A stretch of 64,000 nucleotides of DNA. Source: Herbiconiux sp. A18JL235 (lineage in GTDB: Bacteria; Actinomycetota; Actinomycetes; Actinomycetales; Microbacteriaceae). Below, one piece after another: positions 16,751 to 25,199 of this stretch. The DNA lies in the NCBI RefSeq assembly GCF_040939305.1, contig NZ_CP162511.1, positions 3,100,001-3,164,000 on the forward strand, written 5' to 3'. Position numbers and translations under genes: made by a program. The notes under the pieces were generated by a model. The model did not search any database and was not told the DNA's origin. It worked only from the letters and a program-made list of their open reading frames with translations. The number at the start of each line of letters is the position of its first letter. Position 1 is the stretch's first letter.

Positions 16751-18370
16751 ATGGTTCTCACGAATGCCGATCCGCTCGTCGCCTCGACCGCGTCGGGCGC
16801 GGTGCGCGGGCAGCTGCTGAACGGCGTGCGGAGCTGGCGGGGAATCCCCTACGGGGCCCCGCCCACGGGCCCGCTGCGCTTCCGTGCACCTCAGCCGCCC
16901 GCGCCGTGGGACGGGGTGCGCGACGCTCTGCACTTCGGCAACGCGGCACCCCAGCACGAGAACAAGGCGGTCGCGCTGCCCGCGGGCGTCACCCAGTCGG
17001 AGGACTGCCTCTACCTCAACGTCACGGCACCCGAGACGGCCGGCACCGGTGCCGGCACCGGCGATCTCAAACCCGTCATGGTCTGGATCCACGGCGGCGC
17101 CTACGTCGCCGGCTCGAACGCCCAGCCGCTGTTCGACGGCACCCACCTCGTCGCGAACGGCGACGTCGTCTTCGTCGCCCTCAACTACCGCCTCGGCGCC
17201 CTCGGGTTCCTCGACTTCTCCTCGTTCTCAACCCCCGAGCTGACCTTCGAGACCAACCTCGGCCTCCGCGACATCCTCGCCGGTCTCGCCTGGGTGCAAC
17301 AGAACATCGCGGCCTTCGGCGGCGACCCGGGCGACGTCACCCTCTTCGGCGAATCGGCGGGCGGCGGATGCGTCACCACCCTCCTCACCTCGCCGGCCGC
17401 GGCCGGCTTGTTCCATCGGGCCATCGCCGAGAGCTCCCCCGCCACCAGCGTGTACGGGCCGGAGCGGGCGGCACGCGTCGCCGCACGCTTCCTCGAGTTC
17501 GCGGGCGCGCATCCCGATGCGAGCGGTGCCGAGGGGCGACACGACGACGAAGAGGGCCCGCGCACCATCACCCCCGACGAGCTCCTCACCCTTCCGGCCG
17601 AGGTGCTGAGCCAAGCGGCGTTCGAGCTCGTCGCCGCCGTGTCGGCCGACACCCCGGGCACCCTCGCCATCGGGCCGGTGGTCGACGGCGACATCGTTCC
17701 CGTGCACCCGATCGAGGCGTACGAGGCCGGCAGCCAACTGGCGCTCCCCCTCATCATCGGCACGAACCGCGACGAGGCGTCGCTGTTCCGCCTCATGAAG
17801 TCGCCGCTCATGCCCATCACGCAGACCTCGGTGCACGCCATGTTCGAACAGATCGCGCTCGAGCGGCCCGAGCTCGACGTGGCGGCACTCGAACCGCGCA
17901 TCGAGGGCGCGTACCCGCACTTCCCGCATCACCGCACGCCGTCGGAGGTGTCGCGCGACGCCGGCTTCCGCATGCCCTCGATCTGGCTCGCCGCCGCCCA
18001 CAGTCACGTCGCCCCCACCCGCATGTACCGCTTCGACCACTCGACCCCCGCCCTACGGCTGCTCGGCATCGGAGCCACCCACGGCGCCGAGATCGCCTAC
18101 GTCTTCGGCAACTTCGAGATCACGAAGAAAGACTTCAGCTTCAGGCTCGGTGGGCGCGATGCGGCCCATTGCCTGAGCGCCGTCATCCAGCACCGCTGGC
18201 TGGCGTTCGCCGCCGGTCGCGACGCCGTCGGTCCGGGCGGAGAACCCTGGCCGCTCTATGACGAGACGACCCGCAGCACCCTCGTCTTCGACCACGGGGA
18301 GACCGTCGTCGACGACCCGGATGCAGCGATCCGCACCGCCTGGGGTGACACGGTCGTGTCGTTCGGGTGA
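16751..18370 (+). CDS. Type B carboxylesterase/lipase
   Basis: A 539-aa alpha/beta hydrolase of the cholinesterase/para-nitrobenzyl esterase family. It has the N-terminal family markers WRGIPYGAPPTGPLRFRAPQ and SEDCLYLNV, the oxyanion-hole HGGAY, and the nucleophile Ser202 in FGESAGGG. The acid Glu lies in the NRDEASLF region and the His in the ATHGAEIAYVF segment near residue 440. No signal peptide is present, so it acts in the cytoplasm. The substrate is unknown; the family hydrolyses carboxylic esters broadly. It is preceded by a leaderless-type promoter and divergent from the methyltransferase. Confidence 0.9.
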   Translation: MVLTNADPLVASTASGAVRGQLLNGVRSWRGIPYGAPPTGPLRFRAPQPPAPWDGVRDALHFGNAAPQHENKAVALPAGVTQSEDCLYLNVTAPETAGTGAGTGDLKPVMVWIHGGAYVAGSNAQPLFDGTHLVANGDVVFVALNYRLGALGFLDFSSFSTPELTFETNLGLRDILAGLAWVQQNIAAFGGDPGDVTLFGESAGGGCVTTLLTSPAAAGLFHRAIAESSPATSVYGPERAARVAARFLEFAGAHPDASGAEGRHDDEEGPRTITPDELLTLPAEVLSQAAFELVAAVSADTPGTLAIGPVVDGDIVPVHPIEAYEAGSQLALPLIIGTNRDEASLFRLMKSPLMPITQTSVHAMFEQIALERPELDVAALEPRIEGAYPHFPHHRTPSEVSRDAGFRMPSIWLAAAHSHVAPTRMYRFDHSTPALRLLGIGATHGAEIAYVFGNFEITKKDFSFRLGGRDAAHCLSAVIQHRWLAFAAGRDAVGPGGEPWPLYDETTRSTLVFDHGETVVDDPDAAIRTAWGDTVVSFG

Positions 18371-18519
18371 CTACCGGCGTCGGCGGCTGAACACCGCATC
18401 CGTTTTCATCTGCGACAATCGAGTCGGCCTCCGGCGTGTTCGCGCGGAGTGGCCCCTCTGCTTCCACCACGCATCGCCGCCCCACCCGTTGAGGGCTCTG
18501 ACTTGAGGAGAACACTGCT

Positions 18520-19281
18520 GTGACGACGAACGTGCGCCTTGTCGCTTTCGATCTCGACGACACCCTCGCGCCCTCGAAGGCCCCCCTCGACCCGCGCATG
18601 GCCGAGCTGCTGGTGAGGCTGCTCGACGCGGTGCCGGTGTGCGTGATCTCGGGCGGGCAGTTCGGGCAGTTCCAGTCGCAGCTGGTCGCGAACCTTCCCG
18701 AGGCGGCCGGGCAGAACCTCGAGCGCCTTCACCTCATGCCCACCTGCGGCACCCAGTACTACCGGTACGACAACGGTGACTGGGCGCAGGTGTACGCCGA
18801 GAACCTCACCGAGCAGCAGAAGACGGATGCGCAGACCGCGCTGGTCGACTCGGCCAAGAAGCTCGGGCTGTGGGAGGAGCAGACGTGGGGGCCCATCCTC
18901 GAAGACCGCGGCTCGCAGATCACCTACTCCGCACTCGGACAGCAGGCGCCCATCCCGGCGAAGGCCGCATGGGACCCGACGGGCGCGAAGAAGGAAGCCC
19001 TCCGCGCCGCCGTCGCGGAGCTGCTCCCCGAGCTCGAGGTGCGGTCGGGCGGGTCGACGTCGGTCGACATCACCCGCAAGGGGATCGACAAGGCCTACGG
19101 CATCAACCGGCTCGCCGAGCTCACCGGCATCCCGGCGGAGGAGATGCTGTTCGTCGGCGACCGCCTCGACGAGGGCGGCAACGACTACCCCGTCATCGTG
19201 ACCGGCATCGCCACCCACGCCGTCGAGGGCTGGGAAGACACCGCCACCTTCATCGAAGGCTTCCTCGCCACCCGCGCCTGA
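18520..19281 (+). CDS. HAD-IIB family phosphatase
   Basis: A 253-aa cytosolic protein with the HAD catalytic motif DLDDT (Asp11 nucleophile, Asp13 general acid), motif II Ser in VISGGQ, Lys in the TRKGIDKAYG motif III, and the acidic motif IV GDRLDEGGND. The layout with an inserted C2 cap matches the phosphomannomutase/SPP-like IIB branch, which acts on sugar phosphates. The GTG start at 18520 has GAGGAG 9 nt upstream. It is a stand-alone gene facing the second antiporter. Confidence 0.85.
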   Translation: MTTNVRLVAFDLDDTLAPSKAPLDPRMAELLVRLLDAVPVCVISGGQFGQFQSQLVANLPEAAGQNLERLHLMPTCGTQYYRYDNGDWAQVYAENLTEQQKTDAQTALVDSAKKLGLWEEQTWGPILEDRGSQITYSALGQQAPIPAKAAWDPTGAKKEALRAAVAELLPELEVRSGGSTSVDITRKGIDKAYGINRLAELTGIPAEEMLFVGDRLDEGGNDYPVIVTGIATHAVEGWEDTATFIEGFLATRA

Positions 19282-19335
19282 TCCGCGCGGCGCGCCGCCG
19301 CCCGCACCCGACCCGCGCGGGCGCCGCCGCGTGCC

Positions 19336-20940
19336 TTACTCCCCCCTGCTCGGCTTGCCGAGGTCGATCTCCGTCTCCTCCACGTCGATCTTCGCCAGCA
19401 CCGCCTTCACGGCGCGCTCCTGGTACCGGCCCTCCGCGCGGGCGGCGAGCACCGCATCCCGCTCGGCCGCGATCATCACCCGCCGCAGCCGCGCGTAGGC
19501 CTTCGCGGGCGGCTCCGCCCCCTCCTCCCCCGGGTTCTGCAGCGCGTCGTTCAAGAAGTTCGCGTTGATGCGGAGGCGGTCGACGACGCGCTGGTCGACC
19601 GCATCCGTCACCTCCTCCTCGAGCCGCGCGAGCCCCACGGTCTGGGCCTCGGCCATGAGCATGTGCACCTCGCTCTGCTCCTGGCTGAAGTCGGGCGGGG
19701 GCAGCTTCAGCCGCCTGATGACGAACGGCAGGAACGCCCCGCCGAGCAGCGTTCCCACCACCACGACGAACGCGAGGAACTGCAGGAACGAGCGCCCCGG
19801 CGTCTCGACCGGCAGCAGGAACACCGCCGCGAGCGTCACCACGCCCCGGATGCCCGCCACCGACACCGCGAGCCCGTTGCGCCAGCTCCACCCGCGCTCG
19901 CGCAGCCAGCGCGGCCCGAAGCGGTAGACGGAGGTGGTGAAGAGCATCCAGAGGAGGCGGGACAGGAACACGGCGAGCAGGAGCGCCGCCGAGATGAGCA
20001 CCGTCGGCCACACCCCGGGGCTGTCGGCGACCGCGCCCTGGAAGATGCCGAACAGGCTCAGTCCGATGAACAGGAACACCGCGTTCTCGAGCAGGAACTG
20101 GATGGTGCGCCAGTTGAGCGACTCGGCGATGCGCGCCTGGGCGGTCTGGATGACGGGTGCCCTGAACCCCAGGAACAGCCCGGCCACGACGACCGCCAGC
20201 ACCCCCGACCCGTGCAGCAGCTGCGCCGGGATGAACGCGAGGTACGGCGTGACGAGCGACAGACTCGTGTCGAGCACGGGCGACTTCAGCTGCTTGCGGA
20301 TGAACCCGAGCCCGAACCCGATGGCGAGCCCGAAGCCCACCCCCACGACCACGGCGACGACGAACTCCAGCACGATGCCCCACGGCGTGAGCGCTTCGGC
20401 ATTCGGATGCGCGGCGGCGACGATCGCCGCGATCGCCGCGTTCAGCGCCACCAGCGCCGTCGCATCGTTCAGCAGGCTCTCGCCCTCGAGCACCGTGACG
20501 AGCCGTCGGGGCAGGCGCAGCTTGCCGGCGATCGCGGTGACGGCCACCGCATCCGTCGGTGCGACGACAGCGCCGAAGGCGAAGGCGGCCGCGAGCGAGA
20601 TGGCGGGGATGACGAGCCAGGCGGTGAGGCCGACGGCCACGACGGTGAACGCCACGAGGCCCACCGAGAGCAGCAGGATGCCGTCGCGCCTCGCCCGCAC
20701 GTCGGCGAAGGAGGTGCGGATGGCGGCGGCGAACAGGAGCGGCGGCAGCAGCCCGTACAGGATGAGGTCGGGCTCGACCTCAATCGTCGGCACTCCCGGG
20801 ATGAACGAGACCACGGCCCCCACCACGACGAGCACGATCGGCGCCGAGATGCCGGCGCGGCCGGCGAGGCCGGTGACGGCGACCGTGGTGACGATGAACG
20901 CGACGATCCAGATGATGGTGCCGAGGGTCTCTCCGTCCAT
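19336..20940 (-). CDS. CPA1-type Na+/H+ antiporter (second copy)
   Basis: A 534-aa membrane protein with about 12 segments in the first 400 residues. It has the same signatures as the copy at 6854-8554: GAVVAPTDAVAVTA, GESLLNDATAL and GIRGVVTLAAV. The charged C-terminal tail (about 405-534) is helical. The start ATG at 20940 is preceded by CATAAT 6 nt upstream and also by GAGG, so it could be leaderless or led. It is divergent from the alpha/beta hydrolase operon. Sequence divergence between the two copies is substantial, so this is old paralogy rather than recent duplication. Confidence 0.9.
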   Translation of the reverse strand: MDGETLGTIIWIVAFIVTTVAVTGLAGRAGISAPIVLVVVGAVVSFIPGVPTIEVEPDLILYGLLPPLLFAAAIRTSFADVRARRDGILLLSVGLVAFTVVAVGLTAWLVIPAISLAAAFAFGAVVAPTDAVAVTAIAGKLRLPRRLVTVLEGESLLNDATALVALNAAIAAIVAAAHPNAEALTPWGIVLEFVVAVVVGVGFGLAIGFGLGFIRKQLKSPVLDTSLSLVTPYLAFIPAQLLHGSGVLAVVVAGLFLGFRAPVIQTAQARIAESLNWRTIQFLLENAVFLFIGLSLFGIFQGAVADSPGVWPTVLISAALLLAVFLSRLLWMLFTTSVYRFGPRWLRERGWSWRNGLAVSVAGIRGVVTLAAVFLLPVETPGRSFLQFLAFVVVVGTLLGGAFLPFVIRRLKLPPPDFSQEQSEVHMLMAEAQTVGLARLEEEVTDAVDQRVVDRLRINANFLNDALQNPGEEGAEPPAKAYARLRRVMIAAERDAVLAARAEGRYQERAVKAVLAKIDVEETEIDLGKPSRGE

Positions 20941-20998
20941 TCCTCGATTATGTGGGGTCGGCGGGGAGCCGCGCACCATGTCATCGCGGCAAAAGCTA

Positions 20999-21033
20999 TT
21001 GCACTTAGCTTTAAAGCTAGCTACAGTAGCTGC
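20999..21033 (+). promoter_or_regulatory. Leaderless promoter with TetR-type operator in the spacer
   Basis: -35 TTGCAC (20999-21004), a 17-bp spacer, -10 TACAGT (21022-21027), then 6 nt to the ATG at 21034. A perfect 14-bp palindrome TAGCTTTAAAGCTA (21006-21019) fills the spacer, and a second palindrome AGCTAC-A-GTAGCT (21019-21031) covers the -10 box. Occupancy of either would exclude polymerase. The TetR encoded by the operon's second gene is the expected repressor. Confidence 0.7.
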
Positions 21034-21879
21034 ATGACCTCTTCCGCCACTCCTATCCGCCCCGCGACCCGCTTCGTGTCGACGGGCGCCGGCCGCATCG
21101 CCTACGACGCGCAGGGCGACACCCCGGGTCACGGCCCGACCCTCGTGATGCTCCCCGGCATGGGCGAGCTGCGCTCCACCTACCGCCACCTCGCACCCCT
21201 GCTCGTCGATGCGGGCTATCGGGTCGTGACCGCCGACCTCCGCGGACACGGCGACAGCGACGCCGGTTTCGCGTCGTACGGAGACGGCGAGACCGCCGAC
21301 GACCTCGTCGCCCTCCTGCACGAGCTCGGAACTCCCGCGGTGGTCGTCGGCAACTCGATGAGCGCGGGCGCCGCGGTCATCGCCGCGGCCCGGCATCCCG
21401 AACTGGTGACCGGGCTCGTGCTCGTCGGCCCTTTCGTGCGCAACCCTGCCGCATCTGCACTGCAGCAGGCCCTCTTCCGCGTGCTGATGGCTCCGCTCTG
21501 GGCCCGGAGGATGTGGAACGGCTACCTTCCCACGCTGTACAGCGGCCGCAAGCCCGACGACTTCGCCGACTACCGCCGTCAGGTCTCCGCGGCGATGAAG
21601 CGGCCCGGCTACACCCGCGCCTTCAGCCTGACCACCCGGGTCAGCCACGCCGAGGCCGAGGCGGCGCTCGGCTCGGTGACCTCCCCGACCCTCGTGGTGA
21701 TGGGCGCAGCCGACCCCGACTTCCCGAGCCCCGCGGCCGAGGCGGAGTGGGTGAGCACCGCCCTGAACGGCACGGCGGTGCTGATCGACGACGCGGGCCA
21801 CTACCCGCACGCCCAGCAGCCGGAGCAGACCGCCGCCGCGATCGTCTCATTTCTCGCGACGGCGGGCCCCCGTGCCTAG
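21034..21879 (+). CDS. Alpha/beta hydrolase
   Basis: A 281-aa hydrolase with the standard order of motifs: oxyanion region MLPGMGELRSTYR, DLRGHGDSD, nucleophile Ser in GNSMSAG near residue 109, acid Asp in GAADPDF near 230, and His in DDAGHYPH near 257. It has no signal peptide. The substrate is not predictable. The gene overlaps the downstream TetR gene by 8 bases and is read from a leaderless promoter carrying palindromic operators, so the hydrolase is probably induced by a ligand of TetR, perhaps its own substrate. Confidence 0.85.
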   Translation: MTSSATPIRPATRFVSTGAGRIAYDAQGDTPGHGPTLVMLPGMGELRSTYRHLAPLLVDAGYRVVTADLRGHGDSDAGFASYGDGETADDLVALLHELGTPAVVVGNSMSAGAAVIAAARHPELVTGLVLVGPFVRNPAASALQQALFRVLMAPLWARRMWNGYLPTLYSGRKPDDFADYRRQVSAAMKRPGYTRAFSLTTRVSHAEAEAALGSVTSPTLVVMGAADPDFPSPAAEAEWVSTALNGTAVLIDDAGHYPHAQQPEQTAAAIVSFLATAGPRA

Positions 21880-22447
21880 GGCCGGCCTCACCACCTCCAC
21901 CGTCGTCGACGCCGCGGCGCGCATGATCGACGAACGGCCCGGCGACGCCCTGAGCCTCGCCACCCTCGCCGAGTCGCTCGGCGTGAGGCCGCCCTCGCTC
22001 TACAAGCACGTCGACGGCGTCGACGGGCTGCGTCGCCGCATCATGCTGCGCGCCAAGACCGAGTTCGCCGACGTGCTGACGGATGCGGCAGTCGGCACGT
22101 CGGGTGAGCAGGCGCTCCGAGCGTGCGCCGCAGCGTATCGGCGCTGGGCGGAGGAGCACCCCGGTCAGTACGCGCTCACCGTGCGCGCCCCTCGCACCGG
22201 CGACGCCGACGACGAGGAGGTGTCGGCGAGGCTCGCACGGATCGTGTACCGCGTGGTCGCGGGTTTCGATGTCGGCGGCGACGACCTCGTCGACGCCGTG
22301 CGATTCGTACGCTCCGCGCTTCACGGTTTCGTCGACCTCGAGACCAGCGGGGCGTTCGAGCTCCCCGCGGCCACCGAGCGCAGCTTCGACCGCATGGTCG
22401 TGAGCGTCGCGAGTGCCCTGACAGGGTTCGGCCGGCCCGGCGCCTGA
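21872..22447 (+). CDS. TetR family transcriptional repressor (WHG/TetR_C_33 type)
   Basis: A 191-aa regulator. The N-terminal HTH (about 8-52) includes LSLATLAESLGVRPPSLYKHVDG, the classic TetR recognition helix with LYKHV. The C-terminal ligand-binding domain (about 75-185) has the YRRWAEEHPGQYALT stretch typical of the WHG subfamily. The start GTG lies inside the hydrolase stop region, so the two are translated together. It is expected to bind the palindromes in the operon promoter (21006-21031) as an autorepressor. Confidence 0.85.
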   Translation: MPRAGLTTSTVVDAAARMIDERPGDALSLATLAESLGVRPPSLYKHVDGVDGLRRRIMLRAKTEFADVLTDAAVGTSGEQALRACAAAYRRWAEEHPGQYALTVRAPRTGDADDEEVSARLARIVYRVVAGFDVGGDDLVDAVRFVRSALHGFVDLETSGAFELPAATERSFDRMVVSVASALTGFGRPGA

Positions 22448-22464
22448 GGTCGTCGCAGGGGTGG

Positions 22465-22490
22465 AGCTTCGTCAAGCTTCGTCGTAGACT
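22465..22490 (+). promoter_or_regulatory. Promoter of the pca genes with phased direct repeat
   Basis: The nonamer AGCTTCGTC is repeated perfectly at 22465-22473 and 22475-22483, 10 bp apart, directly before a TAGACT -10 box (22485-22490). The box is 6 nt upstream of the ATG of a 14-codon mini-ORF. The repeat is placed where an activator such as the IclR protein at 25200 would bind. Confidence 0.5.
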
Positions 22491-22496
22491 GTTCGC

Positions 22497-22541
22497 ATGA
22501 CGCACGCATGTGCGACTAGCGAACACAGGGTGGTGGTGTGA
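22497..22541 (+). CDS. Leaderless 14-aa mini-ORF coupled to pcaI
   Basis: The reading frame MTHACATSEHRVVV starts 6 nt after the -10 box TAGACT and ends in a TGA whose last base is the A of the pcaI ATG (TGATG). If transcription starts at 22497, as the promoter spacing implies, this peptide must be translated first and ribosomes would restart on pcaI. No conserved peptide motif is known to me. It may serve as a translational lead-in, or as a leader peptide with a regulatory role. Confidence 0.45.
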   Translation: MTHACATSEHRVVV

Positions 22542-23254
22542 TGATCTCGAAAGTGGTCGAGGGGCTCGCAGAAGCGGTGGCGGGCATCGAAGACGGGTCG
22601 ACGGTGATGATCAGCGGCTTCGGTCTCGCCGGGCATCCGGTGCAGTTGATCGACGCGCTGCGCGAGCAGGGTGCCCGCGACCTCACGGTGGTGAGCAACA
22701 ACGCCGGCAACGGTGACACGGGCCTTGCCGCACTGCTCGCGGCGGGTCGTGTGCGCAAGGTCGTCTGCTCGTTCCCGCGGCAGGCCGACTCGTGGGTGTT
22801 CGACGGGCTGTACCGGGCGGGCGAGATCGAGCTCGAACTGGTGCCGCAGGGCAACCTCGCCGAGCGCATCCGTGCCGCCGGCGCCGGCATCGGGGCGTTC
22901 TACACCCCCACCGGCTTCGGCACCCTGGTCGCCGAGGGCAAGGAGACACGCACCATCGATGGGCGCGACTACCTGCTCGAGTACCCGCTACGGGCCGACT
23001 ACGCGCTCATCGGCGGACTGAAGGCCGACCGCTGGGGCAACGTGGTGTACCGCAAGACCTCGCGCAATTTCGGGCCGATCATGGCTGCGGCCGCCCGCAC
23101 CTCGGTGGTGCAGGTCGACGAGGTGGTGGAGCTCGGGGCGCTCGACCCCGAACAGGTCGTGACGCCGGGCATCTTCGTCGACCGCGTGGTGGAGGTGGGC
23201 GAACGGCCCTGGCTCCGCGACGGCGTGTTCACCCCCGAGGCGGTGTCGGCATGA
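22541..23254 (+). CDS. pcaI: 3-oxoacid/3-oxoadipate CoA-transferase subunit A
   Basis: A 237-aa alpha subunit. It has the CoA-binding glycine motif MISGFGLAGHP near 22-32, NNAGNGDTGLAALL, and the SCOT-type FYTPTGFGTLVAEGKE segment. It transfers CoA from succinyl-CoA to a 3-oxoacid; with pcaJ and a thiolase behind it, 3-oxoadipate is the likely acceptor, though acetoacetate is possible. The ATG at 22541 overlaps the stop of the upstream mini-ORF, and the stop overlaps pcaJ by 4 bases (ATGA). Confidence 0.85.
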   Translation: MISKVVEGLAEAVAGIEDGSTVMISGFGLAGHPVQLIDALREQGARDLTVVSNNAGNGDTGLAALLAAGRVRKVVCSFPRQADSWVFDGLYRAGEIELELVPQGNLAERIRAAGAGIGAFYTPTGFGTLVAEGKETRTIDGRDYLLEYPLRADYALIGGLKADRWGNVVYRKTSRNFGPIMAAAARTSVVQVDEVVELGALDPEQVVTPGIFVDRVVEVGERPWLRDGVFTPEAVSA

Positions 23255-23967
23255 GCGCGGCGACGGATGTGCGGCCCGGCCTCGACCGACGGCAGCTCGC
23301 CGCGCGGGTGGCCGCCGACATCCCCGACGGGGCGTACGTGAACCTCGGCATCGGGGCACCGACGCTCATCGCCGACTACCTGCCCGAGGGGCTCGAGATC
23401 ATCCTGCACACCGAGAACGGGCTACTCGGCATGGGGCCGGCGCCGGCCGCCGATGCCGTCGATCCCGACCTCATCAACGCGGGCAAGCAGCCCGTGACCG
23501 AGCTGGTGGGGGCCGCCTACTTCCACCACGCCGACTCGTTCGGCATGATGCGCGGCGGGCACCTCGACATCTGCGTGCTCGGCGCCTTCCAGGTCTCCGA
23601 GCACGGCGACCTCGCCAACTGGCACACCGGCGGGCCCGACGCGATTCCCGCGGTGGGCGGCGCGATGGATCTGGCCATCGGCGCGAAGCAGGTGTTCGTG
23701 ATGACCGACCTGCTCACCCGCGACGGCACGTCCAAACTCGTCGCCGCCTGCAGCTACCCGGTCACCGGCGTGCACTGCGTGAGCCGTGTGTACACCGACC
23801 GCGCCGTGTTCGACGTCTCGCCGTCGGGCTTCGCGGTGACCGAGCTGTTCGGCTCCACCACCCTCGACGAGCTGCGCCGGCTGACCGGTCTGGAGCTCGG
23901 CGACGAGACGGATGCGCGCGCCACCCGCCCGGCGCACACCACTCACACAGAAGGAGACGCCTCATGA
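23251..23967 (+). CDS. pcaJ: 3-oxoacid/3-oxoadipate CoA-transferase subunit B
   Basis: A 238-aa beta subunit with the VNLGIGAPTLIADYL motif and the catalytic Glu55 in the ENG sequence that forms the glutamyl-CoA thioester. GGAMDLAIGAKQV and the C-terminal GFAVTELF are family markers. It pairs with subunit A to form 3-oxoadipyl-CoA. The ATGA overlaps at both ends show the three-gene unit is translated together. Confidence 0.87.
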   Translation: MSAATDVRPGLDRRQLAARVAADIPDGAYVNLGIGAPTLIADYLPEGLEIILHTENGLLGMGPAPAADAVDPDLINAGKQPVTELVGAAYFHHADSFGMMRGGHLDICVLGAFQVSEHGDLANWHTGGPDAIPAVGGAMDLAIGAKQVFVMTDLLTRDGTSKLVAACSYPVTGVHCVSRVYTDRAVFDVSPSGFAVTELFGSTTLDELRRLTGLELGDETDARATRPAHTTHTEGDAS

Positions 23968-25139
23968 CCACCGCGAGCTTCGTGTACGACGCCGTGCGCA
24001 CCCCGTTCGGCAGGTTCGGCAAGGCGCTCGCGGGGGTGCGGCCCGACGACCTGCTCGCCACCACCGTGCGCGCCGTGCTCGAACGGCACCCCGACGTCGA
24101 CCCCGACGACCTCGACGACGTCGTCGCCGGCGCGGCGAACCAGGCCGGGGAGGACAACCGCGACGTCGCGCGCATGGCCGTGCTGCTCGCGGGGCTGCCG
24201 ACATCCGTTCCCGGGGTCACCGTGAACCGCCTGTGCGGGTCGAGCCTGCAGGCGGTGATGGATGCGAGCCGCGCCGTCGAATCGGGCGACTCGCACCTGG
24301 TGCTGGCCGGCGGGGTCGAGTCGATGAGCCGGGCACCGTGGGTGCTGTCGAAGCCCGAGCGGGCCTACCCCGCGGGGAACGAGACGCTGCATTCGACCAC
24401 GCTCGGCTGGCGGCTGGTGAACCCGGCGATGCCGAAGGAGTGGACCATCTCCCTCGGCGAGTCGAACGAGCGCCTCGCGGAGCGCTTCGGCATCACGCGC
24501 GAGGAGCAGGACGCGTTCGCCGCCGCGAGCCACGTGAAGGCGCAGGCGGCGTGGGAGGCCGGCGTGTTCGAGCACGAGATCGTGCCCGTGCCGGGGGTGG
24601 CGCTGGCCCGCGACGAGGGCATCCGCGGCGACTCGACCGTCGAGTCGCTCGCCGGGCTGAAGCCCGCCTTCCGACCCGACGGCACCATCACCGCGGGCAA
24701 TGCGTCACCGCTCAACGACGGCGCGTCGATGGTGATCGTGGGCGCTGAGGATGCGCGCATCGAGGCGGAACCGCTCGCCCGCATCGTGGGCCGTGGCGTG
24801 GCGGCGGTCGACCCCGACGTGTTCGGCATCGGCCCGGTCGAGGCGGTGAACCGGGCGCTGGCGTCGGCCGGCAAGACCTGGGCCGATGTCGACGTGGTGG
24901 AGCTCAACGAGGCCTTCGCGGCGCAGAGTCTGGCGTGCCTGAAGCTCTGGCCCGAGCTCGACCCGTCGATCGTGAACGTGCACGGCGGGGCGATCGCGAT
25001 CGGGCATCCGCTCGGCGCCTCGGGTGCGCGGGTCGTCGGCCATGCCGCCCACGAGCTCGCCCGGCGCGGCGGCGGCGTCGCGGTGGCCGCGATCTGCATC
25101 GGCGTGGGGCAGGGGCTCGCGGTGGTGCTCGAGCGCTGA
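23964..25139 (+). CDS. pcaF: Beta-ketoadipyl-CoA thiolase / acetyl-CoA acyltransferase
   Basis: A 391-aa thiolase with the nucleophile Cys91 in VNRLCGSSLQAV, the NEAFAAQ motif near residue 315, the His of GGAIAIGHPLGASGAR near 350, and the second Cys in AAICIGVGQG near 380. It cleaves 3-oxoadipyl-CoA to succinyl-CoA and acetyl-CoA, the last step of the 3-oxoadipate pathway. Overlap with pcaJ and the downstream IclR gene support this reading over a general acetyl-CoA acetyltransferase. Confidence 0.88.
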   Translation: MTTASFVYDAVRTPFGRFGKALAGVRPDDLLATTVRAVLERHPDVDPDDLDDVVAGAANQAGEDNRDVARMAVLLAGLPTSVPGVTVNRLCGSSLQAVMDASRAVESGDSHLVLAGGVESMSRAPWVLSKPERAYPAGNETLHSTTLGWRLVNPAMPKEWTISLGESNERLAERFGITREEQDAFAAASHVKAQAAWEAGVFEHEIVPVPGVALARDEGIRGDSTVESLAGLKPAFRPDGTITAGNASPLNDGASMVIVGAEDARIEAEPLARIVGRGVAAVDPDVFGIGPVEAVNRALASAGKTWADVDVVELNEAFAAQSLACLKLWPELDPSIVNVHGGAIAIGHPLGASGARVVGHAAHELARRGGGVAVAAICIGVGQGLAVVLER

Positions 25140-25187
25140 GGGCCGTCCAGACGGTGGCCGTGCACGGGCCGGCGGCCCCGGGCTGGG

Positions 25188-25193
25188 TAGTCT
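25188..25193 (+). promoter_or_regulatory. -10 box TAGTCT, leaderless start of the IclR gene
   Basis: TAGTCT, then GGGGCG, then the ATG at 25200: a 6-nt gap. The palindrome CCGTC-CA-GACGG lies upstream at 25144-25155 and could be an operator. Confidence 0.45.
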
Positions 25194-25199
25194 GGGGCG

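Noticed and set aside
19663..21033. Long plus-strand frame through the antiporter running into the alpha/beta hydrolase
   Set aside because: The part before 21034 is the antisense of the antiporter gene (low-complexity R/H/E/D composition). The promoter and palindromes at 20999-21033 mark the true start.
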